Of a DNA stretch of 18,705 bases, positions 1-7,101 are shown in pieces. Every line of letters begins with the position of its first letter. The stretch's first letter is position 1. The DNA is taken from positions 1-18,705 of the forward strand of contig JALHLL010000039.1 of assembly GCA_022844575.1 (NCBI GenBank), written 5' to 3'. Below the pieces are notes generated by a model that ran no database searches, had not been told where the DNA came from, and saw nothing but the letters and a program-made list of their open reading frames with translations. The DNA is from a bacterium (GTDB taxonomy: Bacteria > Bacteroidota > Ignavibacteria > Kapaibacteriales > UBA961). The position numbers and the translations under genes were made by a program.

Positions 1-540
1 CATCAATCGAATATAGAATTGGAAAGTGGTATGGGAATGCCTGCAATCGTTTATAAAAATCCATCGGCACTTCCGAGAGCATTTTTTGTAAAGAGTAATA
101 AAGTTGCTTCAAAAATGGATATTCTTCACCATCTGCGGGATGGAGATTTTAATCCGTTGGATATTGCATATACAGAGGAAAAAATACCTGTCAGTATTGA
201 TACGAATATAGAGGGAGCAAAAGCAAATGTTACAAAGTTCGAGAATCATAAAATCGCTATTGAAACGGAGAATCAGGGTAATAATCTTCTCTTTATCGGA
301 GAAGTATATTATCCGGTCGGTTGGAAGGCATATATAGATGATAACGAAACACCTATCTATAAAACGGACTTTGCTTTCCGTTCCATAGTAGTACCTGCGG
401 GTAAGCATACCGTAGAACTTCGTTATCAATCGGATAGTTTTGAAAAAGGTAAAACAGTTAGTTTGGCTCTGAACGGTGGGGTACTTGTCTTACTTGCACT
501 CGGTATAATTTTACAGGTAAGGCAAAAGAAAAACGTATAG
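1..540 (+). CDS. YfhO-family membrane protein, C-terminal part (5' end outside window)
   Basis: The frame is open from the first base, so only about the last 179 residues are visible. The sequence fits the C-terminal periplasmic domain of the YfhO family: a stretch with YPVGWKAYID, then TPIYKTDFAFRSIVVPAGKH and a VELRYQ strand, as in the usual 'GW-K-Y-DG...Y+TN-AFR-V-VPAG-H-V-F-Y' pattern. A single hydrophobic helix of about 20 residues follows, then a short basic tail (RQKKNV). Family members are large multi-pass inner-membrane proteins resembling glycosyltransferases of the GT-C fold. In Firmicutes YfhO is linked to lipoteichoic acid glycosylation; in FCB-group bacteria the substrate is generally unknown. 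The gene ends just before a strong terminator, so it is the last gene of its transcript. Family call is from recalled motif pattern; substrate not inferable. Confidence 0.75.
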   Translation, partial: HQSNIELESGMGMPAIVYKNPSALPRAFFVKSNKVASKMDILHHLRDGDFNPLDIAYTEEKIPVSIDTNIEGAKANVTKFENHKIAIETENQGNNLLFIGEVYYPVGWKAYIDDNETPIYKTDFAFRSIVVPAGKHTVELRYQSDSFEKGKTVSLALNGGVLVLLALGIILQVRQKKNV

Positions 541-564
541 TTTTATCATATCCTTGCAGTTTTT

Positions 565-598
565 AGCCCCCCTTTACACAGTAAAGGGGGGCTTTTTT
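565..598 (+). terminator. Strong intrinsic terminator after the YfhO-like gene
   Basis: Perfect 13-bp stem (565-577 with 581-593) containing a run of six G-C pairs, a three-base loop (ACA), and then a run of six T (593-598). It lies 24 bases past the stop codon of the YfhO-like gene. Confidence 0.95.
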
Positions 599-960
599 AT
601 GTAGAAACATGCGGAAATATGGCTTTAAGGACTGTTTGTAGTGGGCAAAATGTAGAGGTGTAGAGGTTTGTAGTAACGTAATTTAACATCTTGTTGTGTA
701 ATGAGTTACTTGCTTCTAAAATTGTCCGTGAGAGGTGAAATGCTAAGGTTTTGTAAAGGTAGGTTTCTCTACATAAGCACTTATATTGCATCTGTGGTTA
801 AAGCACAGTACGAATAAGATGGTATGTTTATGATTGGCGGGGAAAGCAAATGAGTAGGACGGCACAAAAGGCGATAGATTCACTGTGTTTGATATGCCGA
901 TAATAATCGGATAAGAATTAACCTCTTGAAAATTTGAGTTGTGCAGTAATGCACAGATCC

Positions 961-1008
961 GTTGATGCTTGGACTCTCCCACGCGACTGTTATAATCCAA
1001 GCATCAAC
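961..1008. repeat. Perfect 13-bp inverted repeat (hairpin)
   Basis: The left arm GTTGATGCTTGGA (961-973) is the exact reverse complement of the right arm at 996-1008; the loop is 22 bases (974-995). There is no T-run on the plus strand, so it is not a standard terminator in that direction. It sits two bases before a second hairpin at 1011-1026. Confidence 0.9.
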
Positions 1009-1010
1009 AT

Positions 1011-1026
1011 CCCGCTGAAAAGCGGG
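1011..1026 (+). repeat. Short hairpin with GAAA tetraloop
   Basis: CCCGCT (1011-1016) pairs with AGCGGG (1021-1026) around GAAA (1017-1020), a GNRA-type tetraloop if transcribed on the plus strand. Flanking bases can add two further pairs (one G-U). The downstream arm merges into the first 110-bp repeat. Related but weaker C-rich/G-rich pairings (CCGCAC with GTGTGG) recur between repeat copies 2 and 3. Confidence 0.75.
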
Positions 1027-1333
1027 GTGTATTATATATGCTTATCTCTTACAAGTGTCGGAGAAGAGTATTGACAGAAAATTGAAAGTGTCTGCAATCG
1101 CCTGTGCAAGCCCGCATATGTCTTTGAAAAGTGTGGTGTATTATATATGCTTATCTCTTACAAGTGTCGGAGAAGAGTATTGACAGAAAATTGAAAGTGT
1201 CTGCAATCGCCTGTGCAAGCCCGCACATGCCTTTGATAAAGTGTGGTGTATTTATTATACTTATCTCTTACAAGTGTCGGAGAAGAGTATTGACAGAAAA
1301 TTGAAAGTGTCTGCAATCGCCTGCAAGCCCGCA
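1021..1333. repeat. Three tandem copies of a ~110-bp repeat
   Basis: Copies lie at about 1021-1130, 1131-1240 and 1241-1333, with periods of 109 and 110 bp. 1026-1116 and 1135-1225 (91 bp) are identical. The third copy matches over the core 1260-1323 but differs near its start and lacks two bases near its end. Each core carries CTTATCTCTTAC, GTGTCGG, TTGACAG and TCTGCAATCGCCTG. The joins between units carry a C-rich stretch (CCCGCA or CCGCAC) followed by GTGTGGTG that can pair into a small hairpin. The copies are contiguous with no unique spacers, so this is not a CRISPR array. Function unknown: it could be a dispersed intergenic repeat family, a structured RNA, or a protein-binding array. 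Confidence 0.95.
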
Positions 1334-1364
1334 GAACGCCTTCATAGTGCCCGCACACTAAGGG

Positions 1365-2900
1365 TTATCCCCTAAAACGCCGATGTTGCTTTAAACGGAG
1401 TAAATATCGGCGTAATTTTTTGTAGAGAATCCTCAATAGTTTAATAATTGAGATTCTCTGCATCATTGTTCTTTGTGATTTAAGAAGTTTGGAAATCTGG
1501 ATTTTATCATCTTCCGAAAATTCAACATTTGCCATTTGTTTTTGCGTTGACTCGGCGAGAAGTTTATCCAAATACGATTTTAATTCCTTATTAATTCCGT
1601 CAAACGATTTATTGTCATCATCATTACTATTATCGGTAAATAATTTTATATGATCGAAAATTACTGCCGCTCTTTTCAAATCTTCAGCTGTAGGGGAATT
1701 TTGTAATGTTTCAATCATTTCTCGCGCAAGGGCTTCCAAAGTATTTTTCCGATCTTCATCCTGTCCGAATACCTCATTTGCCTGAATATCCGAAACATTA
1801 ATAAAAATAGAAGCTATTTGTTCTATTTCTTTTCCGTATGTGGATGCAATCGAAGATGTAAGTCGTCCGGTTAATTGATTTATCATTTTATCGCAATGAG
1901 CTATTTCGCCCCGAATAGCCGTTTTGCGGCTTTCTGCCGTTACCGTATATAATTGTTTTTCCAAATCGCGTTTACGCTCTATTAATTTGCGTATTTGCAC
2001 GGTTTGCTCCGAATTACCCGTAATAATCAAATCCTGCACATACTTTGTATCCGGTTGAATGGTGGCATTACCGATTTTTACACAATGAATTGTAATCGAA
2101 TCGCCCATAAGCCGTTTTATTTTTTCGGGGTCAATATGAGCCGCTCCGTCGGTAATAATAAGTATTTCCGTTTCGGCAAGAGTCGTTACCGTGTGTATAT
2201 CGGAAATGGCGGTTTCAATAGCTTTTGAAAGTGCGGTGCCGGCACCTACTGCTTTTACGTGCATGGCATAAGACATCAAATCATCGTATGCTCCGGCATT
2301 TTCCGCACGGTGTAATTGGCCGATTTCCGCATCAAATGTTCTGAAAAAAATCGTCCCTAATTCTTTTTTATTTTTCTTGAGAAAAAAATAGACCAATGCC
2401 TTGGCTACATGTATGCGAAAATGTTCCTGCATGGAACGGGAAGTATCGAACAAAATATATACTTTTTGTTTTCGGCTATCGGGCGCAAAAGTATCCGAAT
2501 CCTTCTGATAACGATAATTGCGAGGTACGCGGGGCTTGGGCATCCACAATGAACGCTCTGCCAATCTCTGATAAAAAACGGTTTCGGGAAGTAAAAACTG
2601 ATGGGGGTAAATTCGTGCTATATCACGATAAGAATCTATCAAATTCGCTTCATATTCCTCGGATGTATGTATATGAGGTATAATGGTGCTTTCGGGACTT
2701 TGAGGTGGCGGTGTTTCGCTATCGTCATTCCATATAATGGGCGCAAGGGTCTGAGAAAGCCGTTGTGTAGAGTCTTCAAGAATTCGTGCTATTTCATAAA
2801 CAAGGGTAAAATCATCAGGTAAAGTCCCCTCAATTCGGTCAAAAAAGCCGAATTCCACCATTTTCTCAAGAAAGTCCGATTGCGTAATGGTTGTTGTCAT
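1365..2900 (-). CDS. VWA (von Willebrand factor A) domain protein
   Basis: Cytoplasmic protein of 511 residues from the ATG at 2900, which has AAAGG seven to eight bases upstream; an in-frame GTG two codons earlier (2906) is less likely. Counting from that GTG, the VWA domain covers about residues 147-290. It has an intact MIDAS metal site: D154-T-S-R-S158, T224 in GAGTALS, and D253 in IITDG. There is no signal peptide or membrane segment. The N-terminal ~145 residues are acidic and of unknown fold. The C-terminal ~220 residues are helical, charged and coiled-coil-like (around 305-345), ending in a very basic tail. The overall plan recalls CoxE/ViaA-type VWA proteins, which usually work with a MoxR-type AAA+ ATPase to remodel or load metal into partner enzymes. 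No such ATPase is visible here. VWA call firm; the role is inference. Confidence 0.85.
   Translation of the reverse strand: MTTTITQSDFLEKMVEFGFFDRIEGTLPDDFTLVYEIARILEDSTQRLSQTLAPIIWNDDSETPPPQSPESTIIPHIHTSEEYEANLIDSYRDIARIYPHQFLLPETVFYQRLAERSLWMPKPRVPRNYRYQKDSDTFAPDSRKQKVYILFDTSRSMQEHFRIHVAKALVYFFLKKNKKELGTIFFRTFDAEIGQLHRAENAGAYDDLMSYAMHVKAVGAGTALSKAIETAISDIHTVTTLAETEILIITDGAAHIDPEKIKRLMGDSITIHCVKIGNATIQPDTKYVQDLIITGNSEQTVQIRKLIERKRDLEKQLYTVTAESRKTAIRGEIAHCDKMINQLTGRLTSSIASTYGKEIEQIASIFINVSDIQANEVFGQDEDRKNTLEALAREMIETLQNSPTAEDLKRAAVIFDHIKLFTDNSNDDDNKSFDGINKELKSYLDKLLAESTQKQMANVEFSEDDKIQISKLLKSQRTMMQRISIIKLLRILYKKLRRYLLRLKQHRRFRG
1377..1420 (+). terminator. Hairpin with plus-strand T-run, overlapping the VWA gene's 3' end
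   Basis: ACGCCGAT (1377-1384) pairs with ATCGGCGT (1406-1413), followed on the plus strand by AATTTTTT (to 1420). In the minus direction it is followed by a short TTTT. It lies inside the last ~16 codons of the minus-strand VWA gene. It may end plus-strand transcription through the repeat region, act bidirectionally, or be fortuitous. Confidence 0.5.
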
Positions 2901-3026
2901 GAGCACACCTTTATAGCACTATACAAAGATACGTTTGAGAATGCTTTTAGCATAAACTACATATCGGTTTTCATAAATGTGAGTATGTTTGCCCGCTATG
3001 AATTGATTACCATTATACGATTAAAT

Positions 3027-3902
3027 ATGATTATTTCTCAAGATACGACTATTATTATTACAGGTGCTTCTTCGGGTATCGGGTACTCTTTAGCATTACA
3101 ATGTGCGGAACGTAAAGCCAAAGTCGCTTTATTAGCAAGACGTTTTGAACGTTTATCGGAATTATCCGATAAAGTCTATGAAATGGGAGGGCAGGCATTA
3201 CCGATACGATGCGATATAACGAAGAGTAAAGAAGTGGAAGCAAGTATTGATGCCATTATTGAGCGTTTCGGTACAATAGATATTCTGATAAATAATGCAG
3301 GCAGGGGTTATACCGCATCGGTAGAACATACAACTGATGAAGATATACGTTCGATGTTTGAAGTAAATGCTTTTTCATTATGGTATGCTACACGTAAGGC
3401 ATTGCCTATTATGCGAATACATAACAAAGGCACTATCGTTACCGTTTCGAGTGTAGCGGGGCGGATGGGTTTTCCTTTTAATAGCGCTTATGTGGCGGCA
3501 AAACATGCAGCTATTGGTTTTCATGCGGGTTTAACTGCGGAGTTGGCGGGTACGAATATCCGTTCATTGGTTATATGTCCTGATGGTGTGGAAACCGAAT
3601 GGGCGCAAGTAACGGAAAATGCTCCGATTGGTGATTTGTTTTCCAAAGGTATTCGCTATTCGAGAGAAATTGCTCGCGAAAAGAATATGCCTTTATCGCC
3701 CTTGGCAAGAATGAAATCGCCCGATGATATTGCACGAATCATTATTGAAGGGATAGAAAATGATACCTCGCCTTTAGATATATTTACGCATGAGGGTTCC
3801 TATGAACGATCCGTATTGGCAGTGCGCGATAGGAATGAGCAAGTGAATGCAATGTATCCTTTGTATGCAGGTATGCAAAAGGCATATTCGGAAAATAAAT
3901 GA
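3027..3902 (+). CDS. Short-chain dehydrogenase/reductase (SDR), classical type
   Basis: A 291-residue NAD(P)-dependent oxidoreductase with a Rossmann fold. It has the cofactor motif T12-G-A-S-S-G-I-G19, D63 in RCDIT contacting adenine, and N89-N-A-G92. The complete catalytic tetrad is N114, S142, Y155 and K159 (S-x13-YxxxK spacing as expected). Two arginines after the second strand (LLARR) favour NADPH. Length is slightly above the classical ~250 because of a C-terminal extension resembling the SDR proteins that act on sphingoid or other lipid-like ketones; the substrate cannot be told. Start chosen at the ATG directly before IISQDTTIIITG; no good ribosome binding site is seen. ATG 2985 is in frame, and the frame stays open back to 2880, but the extra residues look non-conserved. 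Transcribed divergently from the VWA gene across a 126-bp gap. Confidence 0.9.
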   Translation: MIISQDTTIIITGASSGIGYSLALQCAERKAKVALLARRFERLSELSDKVYEMGGQALPIRCDITKSKEVEASIDAIIERFGTIDILINNAGRGYTASVEHTTDEDIRSMFEVNAFSLWYATRKALPIMRIHNKGTIVTVSSVAGRMGFPFNSAYVAAKHAAIGFHAGLTAELAGTNIRSLVICPDGVETEWAQVTENAPIGDLFSKGIRYSREIAREKNMPLSPLARMKSPDDIARIIIEGIENDTSPLDIFTHEGSYERSVLAVRDRNEQVNAMYPLYAGMQKAYSENK

Positions 3903-4047
3903 TAATAATATGAGGTGATTACTCTTGTATCCGTGCCCCTATTTGTCTTTGTTTTATTAAGGTATTTGTGTAAGTTTCCCTTAAGTGAGTACCATACCAT
4001 CCGAGTAAAAGAAAGAATGATTTTTTATGGTTTCAGGGGAAACATCA

Positions 4048-4476
4048 ATGAATAAGGCAAGAGTGGAACTATTGCCCTCCGAACAGGGAATGTCCATATC
4101 ATTACCAATGTTCATATCGTCCGTATCGGCAGGTTTTCCATTGCCGGCAGAAGATTATATAGATACTATGTTCGATTTGAATGAATATCTTATCGGCAAT
4201 AAATCTTCCACATTTCTTTTACGTGTTCGGGGTAATTCCATGTGCGATGTCGGCATTTACGAGGGTTCCATTCTTGTTGTGGATAAATCTATTGAACCTG
4301 CAGATGGTAATACAGTTATAGCCATTGTTAATGGTGAATTTTTGGTGAAAATCTATAAGATACAAGGAAATAGGCATGTACTTATGGCAGCTAATAAGAA
4401 CTATGCACCTATTGTTATGGGCGAAGGGGGATATATTTGGGGTGTAGCTACTAATTGTATAAATGAACTGCTATGA
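4048..4476 (+). CDS. umuD: UmuD-type LexA-like peptidase, DNA polymerase V subunit
   Basis: A 142-residue homologue of UmuD, which cleaves itself on a RecA filament during the SOS response; the processed UmuD' dimer then activates UmuC. Visible features are the cleavage site A28-G29 in SAGFPLPAEDY (E. coli: CGFPSPAADY), the nucleophile S64 in RGNSM, and the general base K101 in GEFLVK. The Ser-Lys distance is 37, the same as in E. coli (60/97). Start taken at 4048 because AGGGGA lies seven bases upstream (4035-4040); an earlier in-frame ATG at 4027 has no such site. The stop overlaps the umuC start (ATGA), indicating translational coupling. No LexA box was recognised in the 145 bp upstream, but the box in this lineage is unknown to me. 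Confidence 0.95.
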   Translation: MNKARVELLPSEQGMSISLPMFISSVSAGFPLPAEDYIDTMFDLNEYLIGNKSSTFLLRVRGNSMCDVGIYEGSILVVDKSIEPADGNTVIAIVNGEFLVKIYKIQGNRHVLMAANKNYAPIVMGEGGYIWGVATNCINELL

Positions 4477-5741
4477 GTAATGTAGTCGTTATAGATTGTA
4501 ATAATTTTTTTGTTTCTTGTGAACGTGTTTTTAATCCTAAACTTGAAGGCAAACCCGTAGTTGTATTAAGTGGTAATGACGGTTGTGTTGTCTCCCGTTC
4601 CAATGAAGCAAAAGCATTGGGCATTCCGATGGGGGCACCTGCATTTAAATGGGAAAATGTATTTCGTAAATATGGTGTGAAAACTTTTTCTTCCAACTTT
4701 ACCCTATATTCCGATATGTCGCGCCGTGTATCAATGGCGGTGAAGGATTTTGCCGAGCATGTAGAGCAATATTCGGTGGATGAATTGTTTATTGATATTG
4801 AGAAGGACAAGGATTATAGAGAATGGGCTCACAAATTAAGAAAACGTGTATTACAATGGACGGGTATTCCGACAAGTATCGGTATAGCATCCACAAAAAC
4901 ATTGGCAAAAATTGCTAATCGCATTGCCAAAAAACAAGCTCAATGGAATGGAGTTGTGGATTGGAATTATGATATACCTAATCACGATGCCGCTCTCGCG
5001 GAGGTGGATATTAGTGATATATGGGGGATAGGGAGGAGCTCCACACGTTTTTTACGCGCACGCCATATAGATAATGCTTTACAATTACGTAGTATGGACG
5101 ATGATTTTATTCGTAATCATTTAACGGTAATGGGACTTCGTACTGTTTATGAATTACGCGGTACATCATGTATCAGTTTAGTTTCTTTACAAGCGGAACG
5201 CAAAAGCGTTACGCATTCGCGTAGTTTCGGTAGAATGGTAACCGAACGCGATGAACTACAACAAGCAATTTCGCTTTATGCGTCACTAGCCGCCCACAAA
5301 TTACGTCGTCTCGGATTGGTAGCATCGGATATTACGGTCTATATACGTTCGAACCGTTTTCGTGAAGATTTGCCGCAATATGCTAATAGTGTAAAGGTGG
5401 GGATATTACCGCAAAGCAATTATACGGCAAGCGTGCTTGAATCAGCCGATAATGCTTTTACTATGATATATAAAGAGGGATATCATTATGCAAAGGCGGG
5501 TGTTGTTCTTACGGGATTATGTCCCGCAAAAACACGTCAGCATTCGCTTTTTTCAGTTACGCAAGCAACGGAGGAAGACAACTTGATGAAGGCACTCGAT
5601 AAGATTAATAATAAGTATGGACGTAATACCCTATATCCTGCGGCTTGCGGTGTTCAAAGAACATGGAAATCACGCTCGGCAAAAAAGTCATCCGAATTTT
5701 CCACATCATTATCGGAAATACCGATTTGTTATGCTCGGTAG
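4473..5741 (+). CDS. umuC: UmuC, Y-family translesion DNA polymerase
   Basis: A 422-residue catalytic subunit of DNA polymerase V, full length for the family. The palm carboxylates are present: D8 in VVIDCNNFF and D103-E104 in YSVDELFID. F13 occupies the steric-gate position that excludes ribonucleotides (Tyr11 in E. coli). The thumb and little-finger regions follow, with ISDIWGIGR as the helix-hairpin-helix-like segment around 181-189. QHSLF (356-360) is in the right place to be the beta-clamp binding motif (QLNLF in E. coli). It overlaps umuD by four bases and is almost certainly co-transcribed. Expected to be damage-inducible and to carry out mutagenic bypass replication. Nothing looks broken. 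Confidence 0.96.
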   Translation: MSNVVVIDCNNFFVSCERVFNPKLEGKPVVVLSGNDGCVVSRSNEAKALGIPMGAPAFKWENVFRKYGVKTFSSNFTLYSDMSRRVSMAVKDFAEHVEQYSVDELFIDIEKDKDYREWAHKLRKRVLQWTGIPTSIGIASTKTLAKIANRIAKKQAQWNGVVDWNYDIPNHDAALAEVDISDIWGIGRSSTRFLRARHIDNALQLRSMDDDFIRNHLTVMGLRTVYELRGTSCISLVSLQAERKSVTHSRSFGRMVTERDELQQAISLYASLAAHKLRRLGLVASDITVYIRSNRFREDLPQYANSVKVGILPQSNYTASVLESADNAFTMIYKEGYHYAKAGVVLTGLCPAKTRQHSLFSVTQATEEDNLMKALDKINNKYGRNTLYPAACGVQRTWKSRSAKKSSEFSTSLSEIPICYAR

Positions 5742-5783
5742 AGAAATACTTAATTTCGCCTTTAAAGAATTATAGGAATAATG

Positions 5784-6314
5784 ATGAATGATAGTATAAC
5801 TCTGCAACCTGTATTAGAAAACGATATTGTGTATATCAGACCATTAAGGCATGATGATTTTGAAGACCTTTATGCTGTAGCATCCGATCCATTATTATGG
5901 CAGCAACATCCCGAACCGCTTCGGTATCAAAGAGAAATCTTTGACAAATTTTTTAGAAAAGCTATGGATTCGGCAGGGGCTTTGGTTCTTATAGATAAAC
6001 AAAAACAGAACATAATAGGTTGCTCACGATATTATGAACACAAGGAGCAAGAAAATAGCATTGCCATCGGCTATACCTTTATAGCAAGAGAATATTGGGG
6101 TACGGGGCATAATCCGTCCATCAAACAACTAATGCTCGACCATATTTTACATAGTGTTGATACGGTATATTTTCACATCGGAATACATAATATTCGTTCG
6201 CAAAAAGCGATAGAACGTCTGGGTGCACGTAAGTTGGATATGAATGATCCGCAACATGAAAATCATCTTGTATATATAATTGATCGAGACTTATGGAAAG
6301 AATTGTCTTCATAA
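5784..6314 (+). CDS. GNAT-family N-acetyltransferase (RimJ/RimL-like)
   Basis: A 176-residue cytoplasmic acetyltransferase that uses acetyl-CoA. The order of elements fits the GNAT fold: IRPLRHDDFEDLYAVASDP at the N-terminus, a central GCSRYY strand, the acetyl-CoA loop REYWGTGHN (102-110), and the terminal helix NIRSQKAIERLGARK (136-150). That helix is typical of RimJ/RimL-like members, which modify N-terminal amines or small molecules; the acceptor is unknown. Two adjacent ATGs exist at 5781 and 5784; the second is six bases from AGGA (5774-5777) and is preferred. The gene begins 42 bases after umuC on the same strand and could be read through from it. Confidence 0.88.
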   Translation: MNDSITLQPVLENDIVYIRPLRHDDFEDLYAVASDPLLWQQHPEPLRYQREIFDKFFRKAMDSAGALVLIDKQKQNIIGCSRYYEHKEQENSIAIGYTFIAREYWGTGHNPSIKQLMLDHILHSVDTVYFHIGIHNIRSQKAIERLGARKLDMNDPQHENHLVYIIDRDLWKELSS

Positions 6315-6339
6315 CATATTGTAGAGCAAGGTAAAATTG

Positions 6340-6906
6340 ATGGGGCAGAATGTGTACAGAAAAACAGTACATATTAACAACACACCTTCGGAGATTTGGA
6401 AGGTATTAACAGATACGGAGTTGATGAAAAACTGGATTGGTGAAGCGGAAATGGATGTTCGGATATATACCGATTGGGTGACGGGTAATCCGTTTATCAT
6501 TAAAGGATTTCATTATGCTGATTTTGAAAATACTGGCTTTGTAGTACACTATGAGCCATATAAAAAGTTAAGGTATAGTAGTAAAAGTTCACTTTCACAT
6601 TTGCCCGATAAGCCCGAGAACTACACCATTATAGAGTTTGTACTTGATAAGCAGGAACTCGGTACAATATTAACGTTGACGGTCTATAATTTTCCGACAT
6701 ATTCAATACAAAAACATTATGAGCTTTATTGGAATACAACAGCCGAACTTCTAAAAAAGTATATCGAAAATTGGGAGTTCTATTCTGTTTGTGACGGATT
6801 TCCGAAACAAGAAATCTTTAAGAAAAACAGAATGAGAAATTTCTTTAATGCTCTCAACTGCCCCACAAAGTACTGCATCCGATTGAATACAAAAGTTGAA
6901 GTTTGA
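6340..6906 (+). CDS. SRPBCC / AHSA1-like START-fold protein
   Basis: A 188-residue soluble protein. The first ~145 residues match the AHSA1-like SRPBCC pattern: a beta-strand start (VYRKTVHINNTPSEIWKVLT), DTELMKNWIGE, then VTGNPFIIKGF, a VVHYEPYKKLRYS strand, a TIIEFVLDKQ strand, and a closing long helix around SIQKHYELYWNTTAELLKKYIE. This fold makes a hydrophobic ligand cavity; bacterial members are mostly uncharacterised. A ~40-residue basic C-terminal extension has no recognised role. Start is the ATG at 6340 with AAGG eight bases upstream; a TTG one codon earlier is an artefact. It follows the GNAT gene by 25 bases on the same strand. Confidence 0.8.
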   Translation: MGQNVYRKTVHINNTPSEIWKVLTDTELMKNWIGEAEMDVRIYTDWVTGNPFIIKGFHYADFENTGFVVHYEPYKKLRYSSKSSLSHLPDKPENYTIIEFVLDKQELGTILTLTVYNFPTYSIQKHYELYWNTTAELLKKYIENWEFYSVCDGFPKQEIFKKNRMRNFFNALNCPTKYCIRLNTKVEV

Positions 6907-7101
6907 AACGACTGTTTCGAGGAATGTTCTATCGTAATGTCAAATATTCCTCACAAGCTATGTATATCGAAACATATCTTTATTCTTGGTACAACGCTAT
7001 TGCACTAAGCAAAGTACATTAATAAGGATAAAGGTTTGTAAACATGCGCTTTGAATATTTTATTCTATATTCGCCGACGAACTTTGACTAAATGAGACAT
7101 A

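Larger units (their letters stand above)
599..1364. other. 766-bp gene-free region with hairpins and tandem repeats
   Basis: No convincing protein gene is present on either strand; the open frames are short, lack ribosome binding sites and in part simply translate the repeats. 599-960 shows nothing I can name. 961-1026 holds two adjacent perfect hairpins. 1021-1333 is a three-copy repeat array. The region is bounded by the YfhO terminator on the left and the 3' end of the minus-strand VWA gene on the right. Confidence 0.8.

Noticed and set aside
743..1000. Minus-strand 85-codon open frame in the gene-free region
   Set aside because: Low-complexity product unlike any family I know, no start signal, and it runs through the arm of the 13-bp inverted repeat.
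1021..1333. CRISPR array
   Set aside because: The units are ~110 bp, contiguous and nearly identical throughout. There are no short repeats alternating with unique spacers, and no cas genes nearby.
1158..1358. Minus-strand 66-codon open frame over the repeats
   Set aside because: It only translates the tandem repeat, has no ribosome binding site, and gives a repeated Cys/His-rich peptide without a recognisable domain.
2880..3026. Longer N-terminus of the SDR protein
   Set aside because: The frame is open back to 2880, but this would overlap the VWA start, adds residues unlike SDR proteins, and has no better ribosome binding site.
3903..4047. LexA/SOS box upstream of umuD
   Set aside because: I looked for a CTG-N10-CAG or GAAC-N4-GTTC type site and saw none convincing; other lineage-specific operators cannot be excluded.
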